DNA of 64,000 nucleotides from Sycobia sp. Sy_11 (Eukaryota; Arthropoda; Insecta; Hymenoptera; Epichrysomallidae): NCBI GenBank assembly GCA_018907035.1, contig JACCIC010000062.1, positions 2,626,501 to 2,690,500 of the forward strand, read 5' to 3'. Shown piece by piece: positions 48,436 to 59,929 of this stretch (position 1 is its first letter; each line of letters starts with the position of its first letter). The notes under the pieces were generated by a model. It saw only the letters and a program-made list of their open reading frames with translations, ran no database searches and was not told where the DNA came from. The position numbers and the translations under genes were made by a program.

Positions 48436-49394
48436 ACCTCGTGTATATATACACAAAGTTTGACGATTAAGTAATGCGACAAAATTCAAAAATCGAGTAT
48501 ATTTAAAAATTAAGGTGCATCGTTGCGATCTCCTTCAAAGCATACACTTATTCTAGCCAGATTTCCAGTTTTCGTAACAATTCTGGAATACTCGCGACCT
48601 CTCTGAGATTCTTGGATGTCTTCAACGGAGTCAAAATATCGACCTTTGTGAATTTTTTCTAATGGAGGAATAGGTAGAAGTCGCAGAGTGACATGTCCGG
48701 TGAATAGGGCGATTGTAGGTAACAGTTGCGATTCCTTTAGATGCCAAAAACTGAGAGACGGTGAACGTACTGTGACAGAGAACATTGTCGTGGAGCAGAA
48801 TCCAACTCTTCGCGATCTCTCGACGCACTCTGAGTACCCTTTTTCATAATTTTTTGAACACGTTGCGGTAGAATACTTGATTTACGGTCTGTCCAGGTGT
48901 TACAGACTCTTTGTGAACTACCCTTTTGCTGTCGAAGAAGCAAATGAACATCATTTTCACTTTGGACTTGATCATTCTCGCTTTCTTTGACCTTGGCGCA
49001 CCAGAGGACAGCCACTGTTGGCTTTGTCGTCCAGTTTCGGGGTCATATTGAAAGAACCAACTTTCATTCAAGTTAATATTCAATTCGTCAGCCATCATTC
49101 GAATGGTGAGTCCGCCGGTTCACCCGGTTGACGAACAAGGGTGCGGACGCGCAGCGCATTCGCGTCCGTTCGCAATTGAATTGGCCTTTAGTTCCGTGCC
49201 TCGTCTTTGACGCTCTCAGGGTCTTTTTTAAAATCGGTATGCCACCGAAGTACCTGACTACCACTAAGGGCATCACTACTATATACTTTAAGCACTTTTT
49301 TATAAGTTTCTGTCGCGGTTTCGCCAAGTTTGGCACAAAATTTTACCGTGCATCGTTGCTCTAAATTTCTCTGTTCTATTTTCGGGACATGCAC
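48436..49394 (-). pseudogene. mariner transposase, frameshifted relic
   Basis: Minus-strand fragments give the parts of a mariner transposase in order. An N-terminal helix-turn-helix region (EQRNLEQRCTVKFCAKLG ... VLRWHTDF) begins at 49,394. The catalytic core has NESWFFQYDPETGRQSQQW, KVKMMFICFFDSK and LLHDN. The C-terminal PPLEKIHKGRYFDSVEDIQ is followed by CFEGD. The parts lie in at least three frames. The first catalytic Asp (expected in a TGDESW context) reads Asn; the second (HDN) remains. Beyond the C-terminus, 48,447-48,480 (ACACAAAGTTTGACGATTAA onward) looks like the terminal repeat. No matching left end was found. Confidence 0.85.
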
Positions 49395-49509
49395 TATTAA
49401 ATATATAATATAAAGGAAAATATATTCTTTAATAATGATTATCCATTAGATTTTATGGACAAAACGATTGCAGAGAGAGTAAATCAGATTTGTTACCATT
49501 ACCAATCAT

Positions 49510-49810
49510 TTTTATCAAAATGATATATGATTTTCTATTTTTTATACATATGGGAATGTGTGGTTTTTCGCATACGCCCGTTTTCTGATTACTAATATTG
49601 CAGGACTAACAGAGCTCCTAGTCAATTTCTAAAGTATCAGTGTGATTATACATGATTATTATGGATTTTTAATTATATTTTTATGTAATATAATAATCTA
49701 TTTAATATTCAGGATAATTGTTAATGAAAAGATATGGTTTGATCCATTCACGATTTTTCTTCAAACGATAATATGGTAATTTATTGCTTTATTACTCTAT
49801 TCCTACAAGA
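49510..49810 (-). repeat. Interspersed repeat B, minus copy
   Basis: Reverse complement of 44,370-44,670 with scattered differences (see that entry). It abuts the 5' side of the mariner relic. Confidence 0.7.
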
Positions 49811-50243
49811 ATAATAAATAATCAAAGTGTTACCTTACTATGAGCGACAAAAATCAACAACGATTTTTAATCCTGACTCATAAACATACAAAACACTTTT
49901 ATAGATATTGCTAATAAAAAATATTTTAGAGATATATAAGTCTAGATGTAATGTAGTACACAAAAACCTCCGAGAGCTCACTTTATTATATATTATATTT
50001 CATTCATATTCATTCATTTGGGAACCTTTTAATGAAATAAGAACATGTTTTTATTCAGTCATTTATTTCAAAATTGCACTTATTTACAGATAATAAATTT
50101 CCTTATAAAATATTACTATTATTTGCTGCATTTTATCAGGTATAAATCTAAATATCCTGCATTTATAACCTCAACTATGGTTAATAAAAGATATAAAAAC
50201 TTTTTATGCGAAGATTGTTTTTTATACCAGATACATAATTGAC
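49811..50243. other. AT-rich spacer (3' flank of the second secreted-protein gene)
   Basis: AT-rich DNA. The 3' UTR of the gene on the minus strand is expected here. Confidence 0.4.
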
Positions 50244-51967
50244 TTAGTATAGTTTTCGAAATAAGGTTGGCGTAATTAAATCCATTAATTTTTTACCAGA
50301 TTCAGAGGAAATACCTGAATTTTCTTGAAGCTGAAAAATAAAATATTATATTTCCAAATGGTTAAGTTTTCACGAAATAAATTTTTTATTATATAAAATA
50401 CAGTGTAATGGACAAACAAATATATTTTATATAATTATTTATTAATTTATGTAAATCCGAAAAATCATTTTATGGAGAACCTTTGAAGAAGTTAAGTCAT
50501 TGTTTAAGCCAAAATTTTAGATGAAATTCGATAATAGAAAACTCAGAGTATAAGTATGTCTTTGTAATATTTTGAAAAAATATAAGACTCCAATTTTTTT
50601 CCTAAGATAATATAATATAAAACTATCAAAGTCTATTTTATTTAGTTTGAGCTATTTGACAAGCTCTGTAGGATGATTTTAAGTGAAGTCATTGCTAATT
50701 AAAGCAGTAAAGTCCATTTCACTCTGACAATTAGTGACTTACGAACTAATAAGCATATTCACAATTGAAGAAGAATTTTGAAAACTGTAAACTAGTGTCA
50801 ATTACATCAATTGGCAATATGTTGCTGGAAAAATTATTTAAAATAATGATAATTTTAATTTAGAAAAGTTTAAAAGTTTTATATTTATGTTATATATGTA
50901 AATATATGTAAAATTTTTTATATGATACTTAATCTGTGTGCCTCCAAGTTTTAAATTTATTGTTTCTGTCAAAAATCACTATAAACAATACATTTTTTGA
51001 CAATTATTTATTTTTTAAACTTAAAATTAAGTGTTTGTTATCTGCAAATTTTTTTTTGCTTTAAAGATACGAGTTTAACGAGTTAACAAGTTCCCAAGTA
51101 ACTGATTGTGAAATTGGAAATTCTTTTTTTGATCTGATAATTTCATATGTAAGCGAAATTATTGCGATTTCTTTAGATAACTCTGGAATTGCAGAAGATA
51201 GAAAAATTTAAAGTCCTGATTTAAAAACTATAAATTTAAAGTTATACTTTGGTCTCTTGTAATTAATTATACTCCTATATCATTCAATATCATCATCGAT
51301 GTCTCCAATATCATCAAAAATTTTCATTTTTTTAATATTTTTTAATTTTTATATTTCGTGTATTTTATATATATTTTTAATATGAAATTATTTATAAAAA
51401 GTAATAAAAATTCGATATGCAAACTAAAGTTACTTAGGTAAAATCGATAACAAATCTCTCTACCTTAACCGCCGCAGTTCTTCTTCTGGATTTTTTGCCT
51501 CCTTTGTTATTTTTTGAAGATTCTGTCTTCGAAACTGGGTATACCTGTTTTCCATCAACTGAAACTGAAACTTTATATTTTTCTAACATTCCTTTCATTT
51601 CTGCAGGAAACTTAAATCCTCCTCCAACATCAATTTCCTTCGTATCTTCAGGAAATTTAGTTGAATCTGATGTTCCACTAGCTTCGACATTTATCCGAAA
51701 GACTGAAAATCAAATAATCAGACCAAATCGCTTAAAACTAATAAACTTTTATAAATATAAATTTTGGTAAATTTCGGATATTATTTAATATTTGATAAAC
51801 TTATTTGATAAAATTAATTTTAATTATACAATTAATTGTAAAATGGTATTACAGAATGAGAAATGTTATCTTATTTAAAATTAAGAAAAGTGGCAAGTTG
51901 TAATATTTTTAGTACCAAAAATAATGAAACAAATAGTGAATATCGCATCAATGTATTTTGATGGCAT
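50244..51967 (-). CDS. Small secreted protein, paralogue of the gene at 39.8 kb
   Basis: Exon 1 (51,916-51,967) encodes the signal peptide MPSKYIDAIFTICFIIF and ends at a GT donor. A 213-bp phase-1 intron follows, then exon 2 begins at 51,702 after a TTTTCAG acceptor. The shared VSVSVDGKQVYP segment lies at residues 62-73, followed by a Lys/Arg-rich stretch (81-92). Two endings are possible. Reading on gives a TAA at 51,434-51,436 (106 residues). Alternatively an AAG|GTAGAG donor after 51,464 joins in phase 0 to a 28-codon exon at 50,244-50,330 behind a TATTTTATTTTTCAG acceptor (125 residues); the coordinates given here cover this second model. Unlike its paralogue, the predicted mature region has no cysteine. 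Function unknown. Confidence 0.55.
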
Positions 51968-52052
51968 ATTCAAATACTTATATTCCGCACGCTTGATAAT
52001 AAGCAATAGTAAGCAATAGTAATCTAGTTGTGAAAGAATCTGAATTTATATT

Positions 52053-52064
52053 CTATTTATATAG
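52053..52064 (-). promoter_or_regulatory. TATA box of the second secreted-protein gene
   Basis: CTATATAAATAG on the minus strand lies about 90 bp before the ATG at 51,967, similar in placement to the TATA box of the paralogue. Farther upstream, AAGGTTACGATTTTTCGATCTA aligns loosely with the other gene's upstream region. Confidence 0.55.
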
Positions 52065-52627
52065 CCGAAGTTTTAATGACTTTATAAAAGAAGGTTACGA
52101 TTTTTCGATCTAGTTCAGCTCGTGATTATCTATTTGTTAGCCTAGTTATGGGCACCTTATACGTGGAAATTTATGAATAATTGTGTTTTTTTCATCGCAA
52201 ATAGATTTAAAGCGATGATGTTATATTTTCATAAATTTTAAAATATGAGTAACCATTTCCCAAAACTTTTATTACGCCTTAGGAATATGGCATATAAATA
52301 GATGGCATATAGATGGCATATAAATCAAAGTTTTTATTAAAGCAACAGAGCTTTTGTTATTAATCCAATGTTATACGGAGAAATGAAAGAAAAAAAAATA
52401 TTTATTATGCTTTTTTCACTTAGTAATAGTGGCGATATGTTATCAGATTTTTAAAATCTAACAAAAACTTATACTGTTCAAGTATTCGTATGATATCATA
52501 CAATATTGTAGCTTTGAGAATCCTTACTAAAGATAATAATAAAGCACGACCACTTTCCAAGCGCTGTCGAAAAATATGATGAATCATAAGAGTGCTGAGG
52601 AAAAAACATTCTTTTACAATCCACATG

Positions 52628-52628
<1 letters not shown>
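52065..52628. other. Upstream region and AT-rich spacer
   Basis: Apart from the promoter-proximal similarity to the paralogue, nothing was recognised. The segment at 52,295-52,330 contains short tandem copies of ATAGATGGCAT. Confidence 0.4.
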
Positions 52629-52694
<66 letters not shown>

Positions 52695-52830
52695 AGTATG
52701 TATTTTTGTCTTAATATGTTACTGAATTAAAAAAAGATATTATATATAAAGTTTTTATATATTTAATAAAATAAAAATAAAGTTGATAAAAATATCTTTA
52801 TAAGTGTATAAATTAAGTGCCATAAAAGTA
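52629..52830 (+). repeat. Interspersed repeat A, plus copy with (TA)n border
   Basis: A (TA)n tract (52,629-52,690) is followed by AAGTATGTATTTTTGTCTTA and TGTTACTGAATTAAAAAAAG, the same order as at 47,081-47,410. The 3' part is lost or diverged. Confidence 0.65.
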
Positions 52831-55202
52831 TCATTTTAGTATAATATATGAATAACATTTTAATATTAAAGACTTTTAATATTAATGTTACATTTAAAAA
52901 TATGGGTCGAAGTACTGTTTATATAACACTATTTTACACTATTTTACTATTTTATATTATATACTAAACACTATTTTATATTCACAAACGATATTATGCA
53001 ACAACGCTGGCGCTAATTTTTTTCATTATTTTATTTTTTAATTAAATAAATAGTTATTTTTAGTTAATAGTTATTTTCTATTAACAAACAATCCACAATC
53101 TACACCTTCAATCTATTTCAAATCTTTAATTTTCAACAATCTCTTACAGAAAGTAGATTAATGTCAAATAATTGAAAAAAATCATAAAGTTATAGTTAAT
53201 TTTATATAAAGTAAATAAAATAAAATAAATAATGACTCAAAAATCAACAGAATTTGTCTTATGTACTGAAAAGTCCGATAGTAAGTAAATATTTTCTTGA
53301 TTTGTACCATTAACAAAGTTTTATATACAGAGATTGATCTATATGTTTTAAAAAAGGCAAATTTGATTCATCTATTAAAACATTTATTGTAGTACTGATG
53401 CGCCATCCTAAAACCGACTGCATTATATTATATTTTTTCTATCCTCTCTATGCGTCTGTTTTTTACAGGAAATAGATAAAACTACTGTATTCTACAATTG
53501 AAAGAACAAAGCATTTTATAATGTATTTAAAGTATAAGGATTAGCACTCCAACTTTTGTTGCTCAGAAATTTAACAATATTTAGTGCCCTTCAATCTCGT
53601 TTTTAGATATCATTAATTTGTTGTATAAATGATATGTGAGCAAACGTAATATAAAGACAGTTTAAAGACTCAGTAGATTTTATGCTTAAATTTTTCATTT
53701 TAATTTCAGTTTCACCAAGCAATATTTTTTTCGTATAAATTTATTCCTTTTTTTTAGATATTTGATTATTCGTTTTTTTACGTAAATGGATTAGGACTCG
53801 GATGGTTTTGGGAAAATTGGCTGTCATGTCTAATATGTAGATCAGATATGGTAAGGAGCTTAAGACGACTCCCTTGTGTATTTTTTTAGAAATTTTTCAT
53901 AGCATAACAATAGATGTGTTTTTTTCAAGAAAAAAAAATTAAATAGAATAAGTAGTAAAGGGTCGTCAATTCAAGCTAGAATAGATAGGAGTATATTTAT
54001 ATGAACATTATCAGGCATTTCTTGTACATCAAATAAAGTAGCCAGGAATTCTTTTTTTAGAAATGCTCATCCACTTTCGGCTTAAGATTTGTCAAATTGT
54101 CAAAACGAGAATGCCCTTTACGAAAACCTTGTTAATTATCGGGAATTATGTTGATTGTTTATACGCAAAATTTTAGTCTGTTTTTAACCATATTATATAA
54201 CAGTTTACAGGCACACGATGTTAAGGAGATCGGGAGAAAGTTTTCATCATCATTTTTGGGAATGAATTGGATAAAATATTCTTTCCAGCTATTGTAATAA
54301 TTTCATACATACATCTGATTCTAGTTATGCATCAAAAGTAGTTTGAATATTATTACAAGTTTGACAAGCATTTCTAAGTCAAGACAGTCCATAGCAGTTC
54401 CATAGAAGAATTTGTATTTTTGGGTTCCAAAGAAATATTAAATTCCTCAAAATTAAAAGGTGAACTATTCTTATGAAAAATTAATATAAAAAGCTTAACG
54501 TTCTAGCATGTAACTTGAGTCTTGTGGAACCCATGGTGCGCTTATATTATTTGAAGCGATATCAAGATTAGTTTCATTTCATAAATTTTAAGTATAAGTG
54601 GCAGTGATATCTAATCCATTTATTTTTATACTAAACATATTCTGAGTCTAAAGATATTTTGAGCACTTTCATGATATAATATTTGTTTCACATTTCACAA
54701 GCATGCTATATTTTCAACCGATAAAATGGACGGTTAAAAATATTTTTTCAGCAGTTTGTCATTATATTTATTAGTTACATCATGAACTTGCCTTCGAATG
54801 TTTCATGATTTGAGATTTCCTTATAGCGGATGCATTTATAGAAAGTAAACCGATTATTTTCTCTCTTATTTTTTCATTAATATTGAATGCTGCATCAATA
54901 TAAATTTCCGTTACGCTATTAGACTCCCAGCCACCCTGTCTTTTAAGAGTCTCGTAATATTAGCGCCGACTTCAAATAAAAGCATAGCTGAGCTTCTTCT
55001 GAAACAGTGTCCAGTATAATTTTCTGGATTTTATAATTTCAGAAACGTAACTACTGTTTTTGATATAGAATAAAGCTATTGATACTTTATGTTTTTGCCG
55101 CAGATTTCTCGTTACGTCTTGACATTGAGCTCGCAGTTAAATGTATTTTTGATAAATAGGATAAAGTTAATTTGTAATCACGAAACAGTGTGACAGTGTT
55201 AG
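52831..55202. other. AT-rich spacer, nothing recognised
   Basis: A long AT-rich stretch, with a few slightly more balanced patches near 53,800-54,100 and 54,800-55,130, but no open frame or relic I could assign. Confidence 0.4.
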
Positions 55203-55330
55203 TTTTTATATTTTAATTTTTAATTTATTTTAATTTTTATTTAAATTATAAACAAGAACAGTTTGATTGTTATTATATTATTGTATAAAGACTGTAAAAT
55301 CAATAAAAATATTTATTTTATTTAATTCAC
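55203..55330. mobile_element. Degraded copy of the inverted-arm element (one arm)
   Basis: AAATTATAAACAAGAACAGT, TTGTATAAAGACTGTAAAAT and AATAAAAATATTTATT follow the order of the right arm of the element at 38,844-39,250, with more changes. Confidence 0.55.
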
Positions 55331-55739
55331 AACAATTGACGTAAGTACCATTTATAATATAATACTAGCAACTTTTAGTGAGATACATTTATCAGCTGGT
55401 ACTTGATTAATGAATTGCGATATTTGCCATGATGTTAAATACATGATTTTTTTTCTACCATAAGTCTTATTTTTTTGTTTTAATAACGCAAAAGTTTTCT
55501 ATAATCACCAATATTTAGGTTATCATAAGTACTAATAGCTTTGAGCATGGAAAATTGAAACCATAATGTTGATGGAGCAAATTTTTTTGAGAATTTGTTG
55601 ATATAAACTACAAGTTATTCTTATAGAATGAATTTGTTTTTTTTATGTATGTCAATTTTTTATTTCTTTATATACCAGAGTACATGGGCGTTTCAAAGTC
55701 TTTGGTAATAAATATAATATCCCTCCAAAGATCAAGCCA
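55331..55739. other. AT-rich spacer, nothing recognised
   Basis: No gene or element was recognised. Confidence 0.4.
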
Positions 55740-55799
55740 TAATTATGGACACCATTGATGGACTTATAGTACGTGATTACACCCTTGCAATTGGTAAAA

Positions 55800-56272
55800 T
55801 AATTGAACTGATAATTGAAATTAGATATGTTTCACGTGTATCACACGGTCATATTTGGATGTACTAAATCGCAGATGATCTTACAGACAATAATATATTA
55901 ATAAATATTGGAAATCATGCACTTACAATAAGACCGCTAATCTCCAAAATACGCCGAATAATAATATGTAACGTACTACCTATAATTCCGGTATCCTATT
56001 TGCAAACAGAATTGTCCAAACTAAAAATTAAACCTGCCTCAATAATATCAAGTATACTTTCCGGTTTCAGCGATGAAGAATACTCGCACATTCTTAGCTT
56101 TAGAAGACAAATATATTTACAGGCCGATGATGTAAAAAAATTACCCGAATCTCTACAAATAAACTACGACGATACTCTATATAGGATCTATTTTTTAGCG
56201 CAGAAAATAATTTGTATTACATGTAAAGAAGAGGGACATCTTGCGCGGTACTGTAGAAATCTGGAGGCATAA
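55800..56272 (+). pseudogene. Non-LTR gag remnant with one CCHC knuckle
   Basis: From about 55,845 the translation resembles a Jockey-type gag (a VSHGHIWMY-like stretch, then a stop near 55,866, IADDLTD, PVSYLQTELSKL, ILSGFSDEEYSHILSFRRQI). The open part, 56,000-56,272, ends with a single CX2CX4HX4C knuckle, CITCKEEGHLARYC. The following 450 bp up to the endonuclease frame have several stops. Confidence 0.7.
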
Positions 56273-56720
56273 AAGAGCTCTTTTAAAATCAAATAGCTCT
56301 ATAGCAAGCTCAGACAAAATACAAACCCAATATGTAAAGAAAGCTATGAAATACCCAAACAAAAACCAAAAAAAAGAAAACAACAGTACAATCAAAAACA
56401 CTAGATGAAATAACAGAAATTTTGCGCCCGGCCGAAAAGCACATTATAGATAATGCAGAAATATATACAGTTATGAAAATCTAGCAAAATTCCTACTTGT
56501 AACGCAAAACAGTTCTAATGTTTACAATATTGCTCTCGACTATACGCACAATACAAATGGCTTAATTAGCATGCTTACAGATATTTATCCCTTACTATCA
56601 CACCGAGGTATAAAAACAAAATTCACAAAAATAAAAAAATTACTATCAAATCCGGAGTTTGTCGATAATGTATCTGAAGCAAGCAGTGCGGAATTAAGTT
56701 CAACCTAATACTTATACAAA

Positions 56721-57395
56721 ATGGAGCAAAAACAAAAATCAAGCAGTGGTACACTTAGAATAATTTTTTGGAATATAAGAAGTTTAAGAAAACGAGAAAA
56801 TGAATTACTCTCCTTATTATCAAAAGTAGACATTTTTATATACGTGGAGACATGGTTATCAACAGAAACAACGTTGAACATAGCATTAATGTCTTGGACT
56901 TTTTTACTTACCGAAAAGACAGGCTTCTGTCCCTTTTCAAGGGAGGTAGCATTGTACTATTAATAAGGAAAAATATTGAATACACAGACTTGAACATTAG
57001 TTCTACCAGTCTATCAGCAGAAATGTGTGGAATTCGCATCGAAAATACGGATCCAAAGATGAGGATAATTGCCTGCTACAGAACTCCCGGACACATTCTC
57101 TCAGAGACAGAATGGGACCATATTGCAGGAAATGTACCGGGTTTTGATAATTGTATATTATTCGGAGACTTCAATGCGCATAATAAAATGTGGAACTGCA
57201 AGAAAACGAATTCAAATGGGAAAAAATTTCAACGCAGTATAGCTAAGCACGATATCTTTGTACAGAATACAGATTCTAATACCTATGTCAACTTATTTAA
57301 TGGCACTAAGTCTAACCGAGATCTATTAATCTCAACCTTAAATATTGCAGACAAAATAGAATTTTCAATCCACGATAAAACAATATTAATAAACT
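56721..57395 (+). pseudogene. Non-LTR endonuclease remnant
   Basis: An apurinic-type endonuclease start, LRIIFWNIRSLRKRENEL, with ETWLS (metal-binding Glu) lies in one frame from 56,721. After a frameshift at about 56,880-56,905 the second frame carries KGGSIVLLIRKNIEY, ACYRTPG and GDFNAHN. The domain stops before its usual SDH motif. The frame reads without a stop up to the solo LTR at 57,396. Confidence 0.8.
57391..57395. repeat. Target duplication AAACT, left copy
   Basis: Matches AAACT at 57,807-57,811 on the other side of the solo LTR. Confidence 0.65.
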
Positions 57396-57806
57396 TGTTG
57401 AATGTATAGCGGTATTTGTATATACCACTATAGTGTAATTTAAATGTAATTAAGGACTAAGAAAAACCCAGACTGCGCATCAGTCTCAAGCACATTAGGA
57501 TTTCGGTATAAATGGAGAATTTTCCTGTGTGTTTGTTCCTGTACTATGCTCGTGTGAACCTATAATGCCGAACAGGTATAAACCTGCATACTTTTTGAGT
57601 AACTGAAAAGCAGCGCGCATTTCTGCCTTAGTTAGTTGATGTATCGAAGTGAACGTGTAAGCATTGTATTAGCCTTGAGCGAGTTGCTCCAATTTTTTAA
57701 GATTTGTTTTCTTTTGTACTGTATTAAATATTGTTAATTTAAACTTAAATAAACTTACACTGATAAATCTGTTTTATATTTATTTGATTGAATTAAATAT
57801 TCAATA
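57396..57806 (+). mobile_element. Solo LTR, 411 bp, inside the non-LTR relic
   Basis: The ends are TGTTGAAT and ATTCAATA, reverse complements apart from one base (the CA end reads TA). They are flanked by a 5-bp duplication, AAACT. Inside are a TATAAAT box (57,507-57,513) and AATAAA (57,748-57,753) in the order expected for a plus-strand LTR. Without the LTR and one AAACT copy, the reading frames of the endonuclease and thumb fragments are in register, which supports these boundaries. Confidence 0.7.
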
Positions 57807-57811
57807 AAACT

Positions 57812-58190
57812 TTAATAATCTAAATATTAATCCAGATACTATGGAAATATCAGTTGATAATTGTAAAATAAAATCAAGCCAAAATGTACGATTTTTAGGA
57901 GTTACATTCGACTACAGATTACTGTTTATAGATCATATCAACTACGTAAAAAAATGTTTAAGAGCGTTAAACATAATCAAATATCTATGCGGCACGTGGT
58001 GGGGTTCAGATCCAGAGACCTTAATAATTTTTTCGGAAGCCTTCGATAGATCAATTATAGATTATGCGAACTTCATATACTTTTCTTATCAAAAACGATA
58101 TATTAAAAAACTTTAACAAATTCAATATTGTGTAATAAGAAAGGCATTGGGTTACCGCAACAGCACACCCACAAATGTAATGCTTTAACA
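57812..58190 (+). pseudogene. Non-LTR reverse transcriptase thumb remnant
   Basis: From 57,841 the frame reads VRFLGVTFDYRLLFIDHINY and then CLRALNIIKYLCGTWWGSDP, typical of the thumb of I/Jockey-type reverse transcriptases. A TAA at 58,114-58,116 interrupts it, and IQYCVIRKALGYRNSTPTNV continues in the same frame to about 58,185. The catalytic fingers and palm are absent. Confidence 0.8.
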
Positions 58191-58429
58191 AAATATTAAA
58201 GCATGTAAATACTTATGCTAATTCTTTGAAGAGATTAATGTCATTGTATAAAACAACAAAAATGCGCAAATATATACCAATGTATATAGTATAAGTAAAT
58301 ATCATTTAATGTAAATATTAATGTATATAGCTAAATAAGCTTCATAAATATGATGCGGCTAAATATGATAAATAAATGCTTAGTAAATAAAAGAAAAGAA
58401 TCATGCGTTGATCGAAAAATAACCAGAAT
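58191..58429. other. AT-rich spacer
   Basis: Nothing recognised. Confidence 0.4.
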
Positions 58430-58620
58430 GAATCAGAAGACACGGTAGGATAATTTTGCTCCATGACAATGCACCTACACACAAAGCAAAATAGGTTTAA
58501 GATATGAGCTGCTACCCCACCAGATTCCACACTTTTCAACTTCCATTTGTTTTCATCGATGAGACATGCATTGGATGAGCAGCACCTGGGCGTCTAATCG
58601 TAAGTCTGAACAGTACATAT
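58430..58620 (+). pseudogene. mariner transposase C-terminal fragment
   Basis: Plus-strand translation gives RIILLHDNAPTHKAK, containing the second catalytic Asp in HDN. After stops and a shift it gives STLFNFHLFSSMRHALDEQH, matching the SDFHLFxSMxHALxxQ region after the third Asp of mariner transposases. Only these roughly 190 bp are recognisable; it is a small relic. Confidence 0.75.
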
Positions 58621-59495
58621 TTAACAGTACTTATTCCTACTTTATTTAACTTAAAAACTACTAAAGCTTGTCAAAGGGCGGCTACATAGTTCTTTTAAGT
58701 TACTGTTGTATATTAATGAATTACAAAATTAATTGGAGCTATTCTAGTTTACTAGGCCGAGTAATCATCTTGCGTACTTACATCGTAATTTAGAGCCTTT
58801 CCAGGACCTGTAGAATCGTATTAGATTCATTGTGTCTCTTACTCGATTGGAATGAATATATAAAGTTGAATAAATATGAGGAAATACGATTCGACATAGT
58901 GGCTGACTTGGTTAGCAAAGTAATCCTTTCGAGTGGTGGTGCAAAAATTTATATTTAAGGATTTCGTTAAAATCATATTTACTCATCACAGTCTGATTAT
59001 CAGAAATTAATGATTTATTCACAAAGTATAAGAGAACTGTTAGAATGTTATTCTAAGGCCTAATTATCTAGCTGAATTAATGAGGGAGATACTCAAACAA
59101 TTTATCTGTTACAAGTAAAATTGTAGCTAAAAACCTCGTATAGATTGGAACAAATAATATTTCTTCCCACAATATTTACTGTTTATTTAGTATTTTTTCA
59201 TTTATTGCAAAAATTATTAGTGCATGGATTTTTTGGGATAAATAAATAGGTGAATTGAATTATGCGTTCACAATCATTTTAAGTAGTGCTGACAACCAAG
59301 ACATGCAACTTAGAACTAATAATAATTCAGAGTAGAATTATCGACAGTATTCATACATTTATCCATCGGCAAAGTCGGTCGTTAGATAACTGATTTACAA
59401 TTTTCTATTTTAAAAATTCGTTTACGCAGATGTGCTAATTCGTAAATTGATTTGTAGCACACCTTCAGTATTTCAAATATGTTAGTTGATGCGCA

Positions 59496-59498
<3 letters not shown>
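58621..59498. other. AT-rich spacer, nothing recognised
   Basis: No gene or element was recognised. Confidence 0.4.

Positions 59499-59551
<53 letters not shown>
59499..59551. repeat. (TA)n microsatellite
   Basis: An uninterrupted TA tract of about 52 bp. Confidence 0.95.
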
Positions 59552-59553
<2 letters not shown>

Positions 59554-59929
59554 GTTAAGCTTCTTAGTAGACGCAATTAAGAAATAAAATATTTTGTACT
59601 CTGTCTGGCATAACTTTTTAGTAAAGTTAATTGCAAAATGCGAAGGATGTTTTGAAAATGTTACGTTCAAGGCGCGAGAATTGTAGATATTTTTTTCTTC
59701 ATTCAGCTAGCCAATTAAAATTTTTTAAAAATATTTTAAGAAAAACTGTATGTGCAGTGTATGTTGAATTTTTTTTGTCATTCTGCTAATGTAGAAAAAT
59801 CAAAATTCCAGAACCAAAAACTTCTAATTATTCTCCTCTTTACATGCACGTATTTCTCAGATAACATAAATATATTTTCTATCTTTTTCAATGCGTTCTT
59901 TTCCTATATTTCTCCTCAACTTTCCATCC
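59552..59929. other. AT-rich spacer, nothing recognised
   Basis: No feature recognised. Confidence 0.4.

Larger units (their letters stand above)
55740..58190 (+). mobile_element. I/Jockey-type non-LTR retrotransposon, decayed, split by a solo LTR
   Basis: Gag remnants (about 55,800-56,272), an intervening broken region, endonuclease remnants (56,721-57,395) and reverse transcriptase thumb remnants (57,812-58,190) occur in the right order on one strand. The core of the reverse transcriptase, including YxDD, is missing. A 411-bp solo LTR lies between endonuclease and thumb. The assignment to the I/Jockey group rests on the single-knuckle gag and the endonuclease/thumb motifs and is not firm. 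Confidence 0.75.

Noticed and set aside
44370..49810. The two repeat B copies as terminal inverted repeats of one 5.4-kb transposon
   Set aside because: No shared target duplication, no sharp ends, and a different inverted pair with another centre lies inside; scattered repeats explain it better.
57398..57792. Alternative solo-LTR limits using a TTGAA duplication
   Set aside because: The right end would not be complementary to the TG end. The AAACT limits give 8-bp inverted ends with one mismatch and keep the reading frame.
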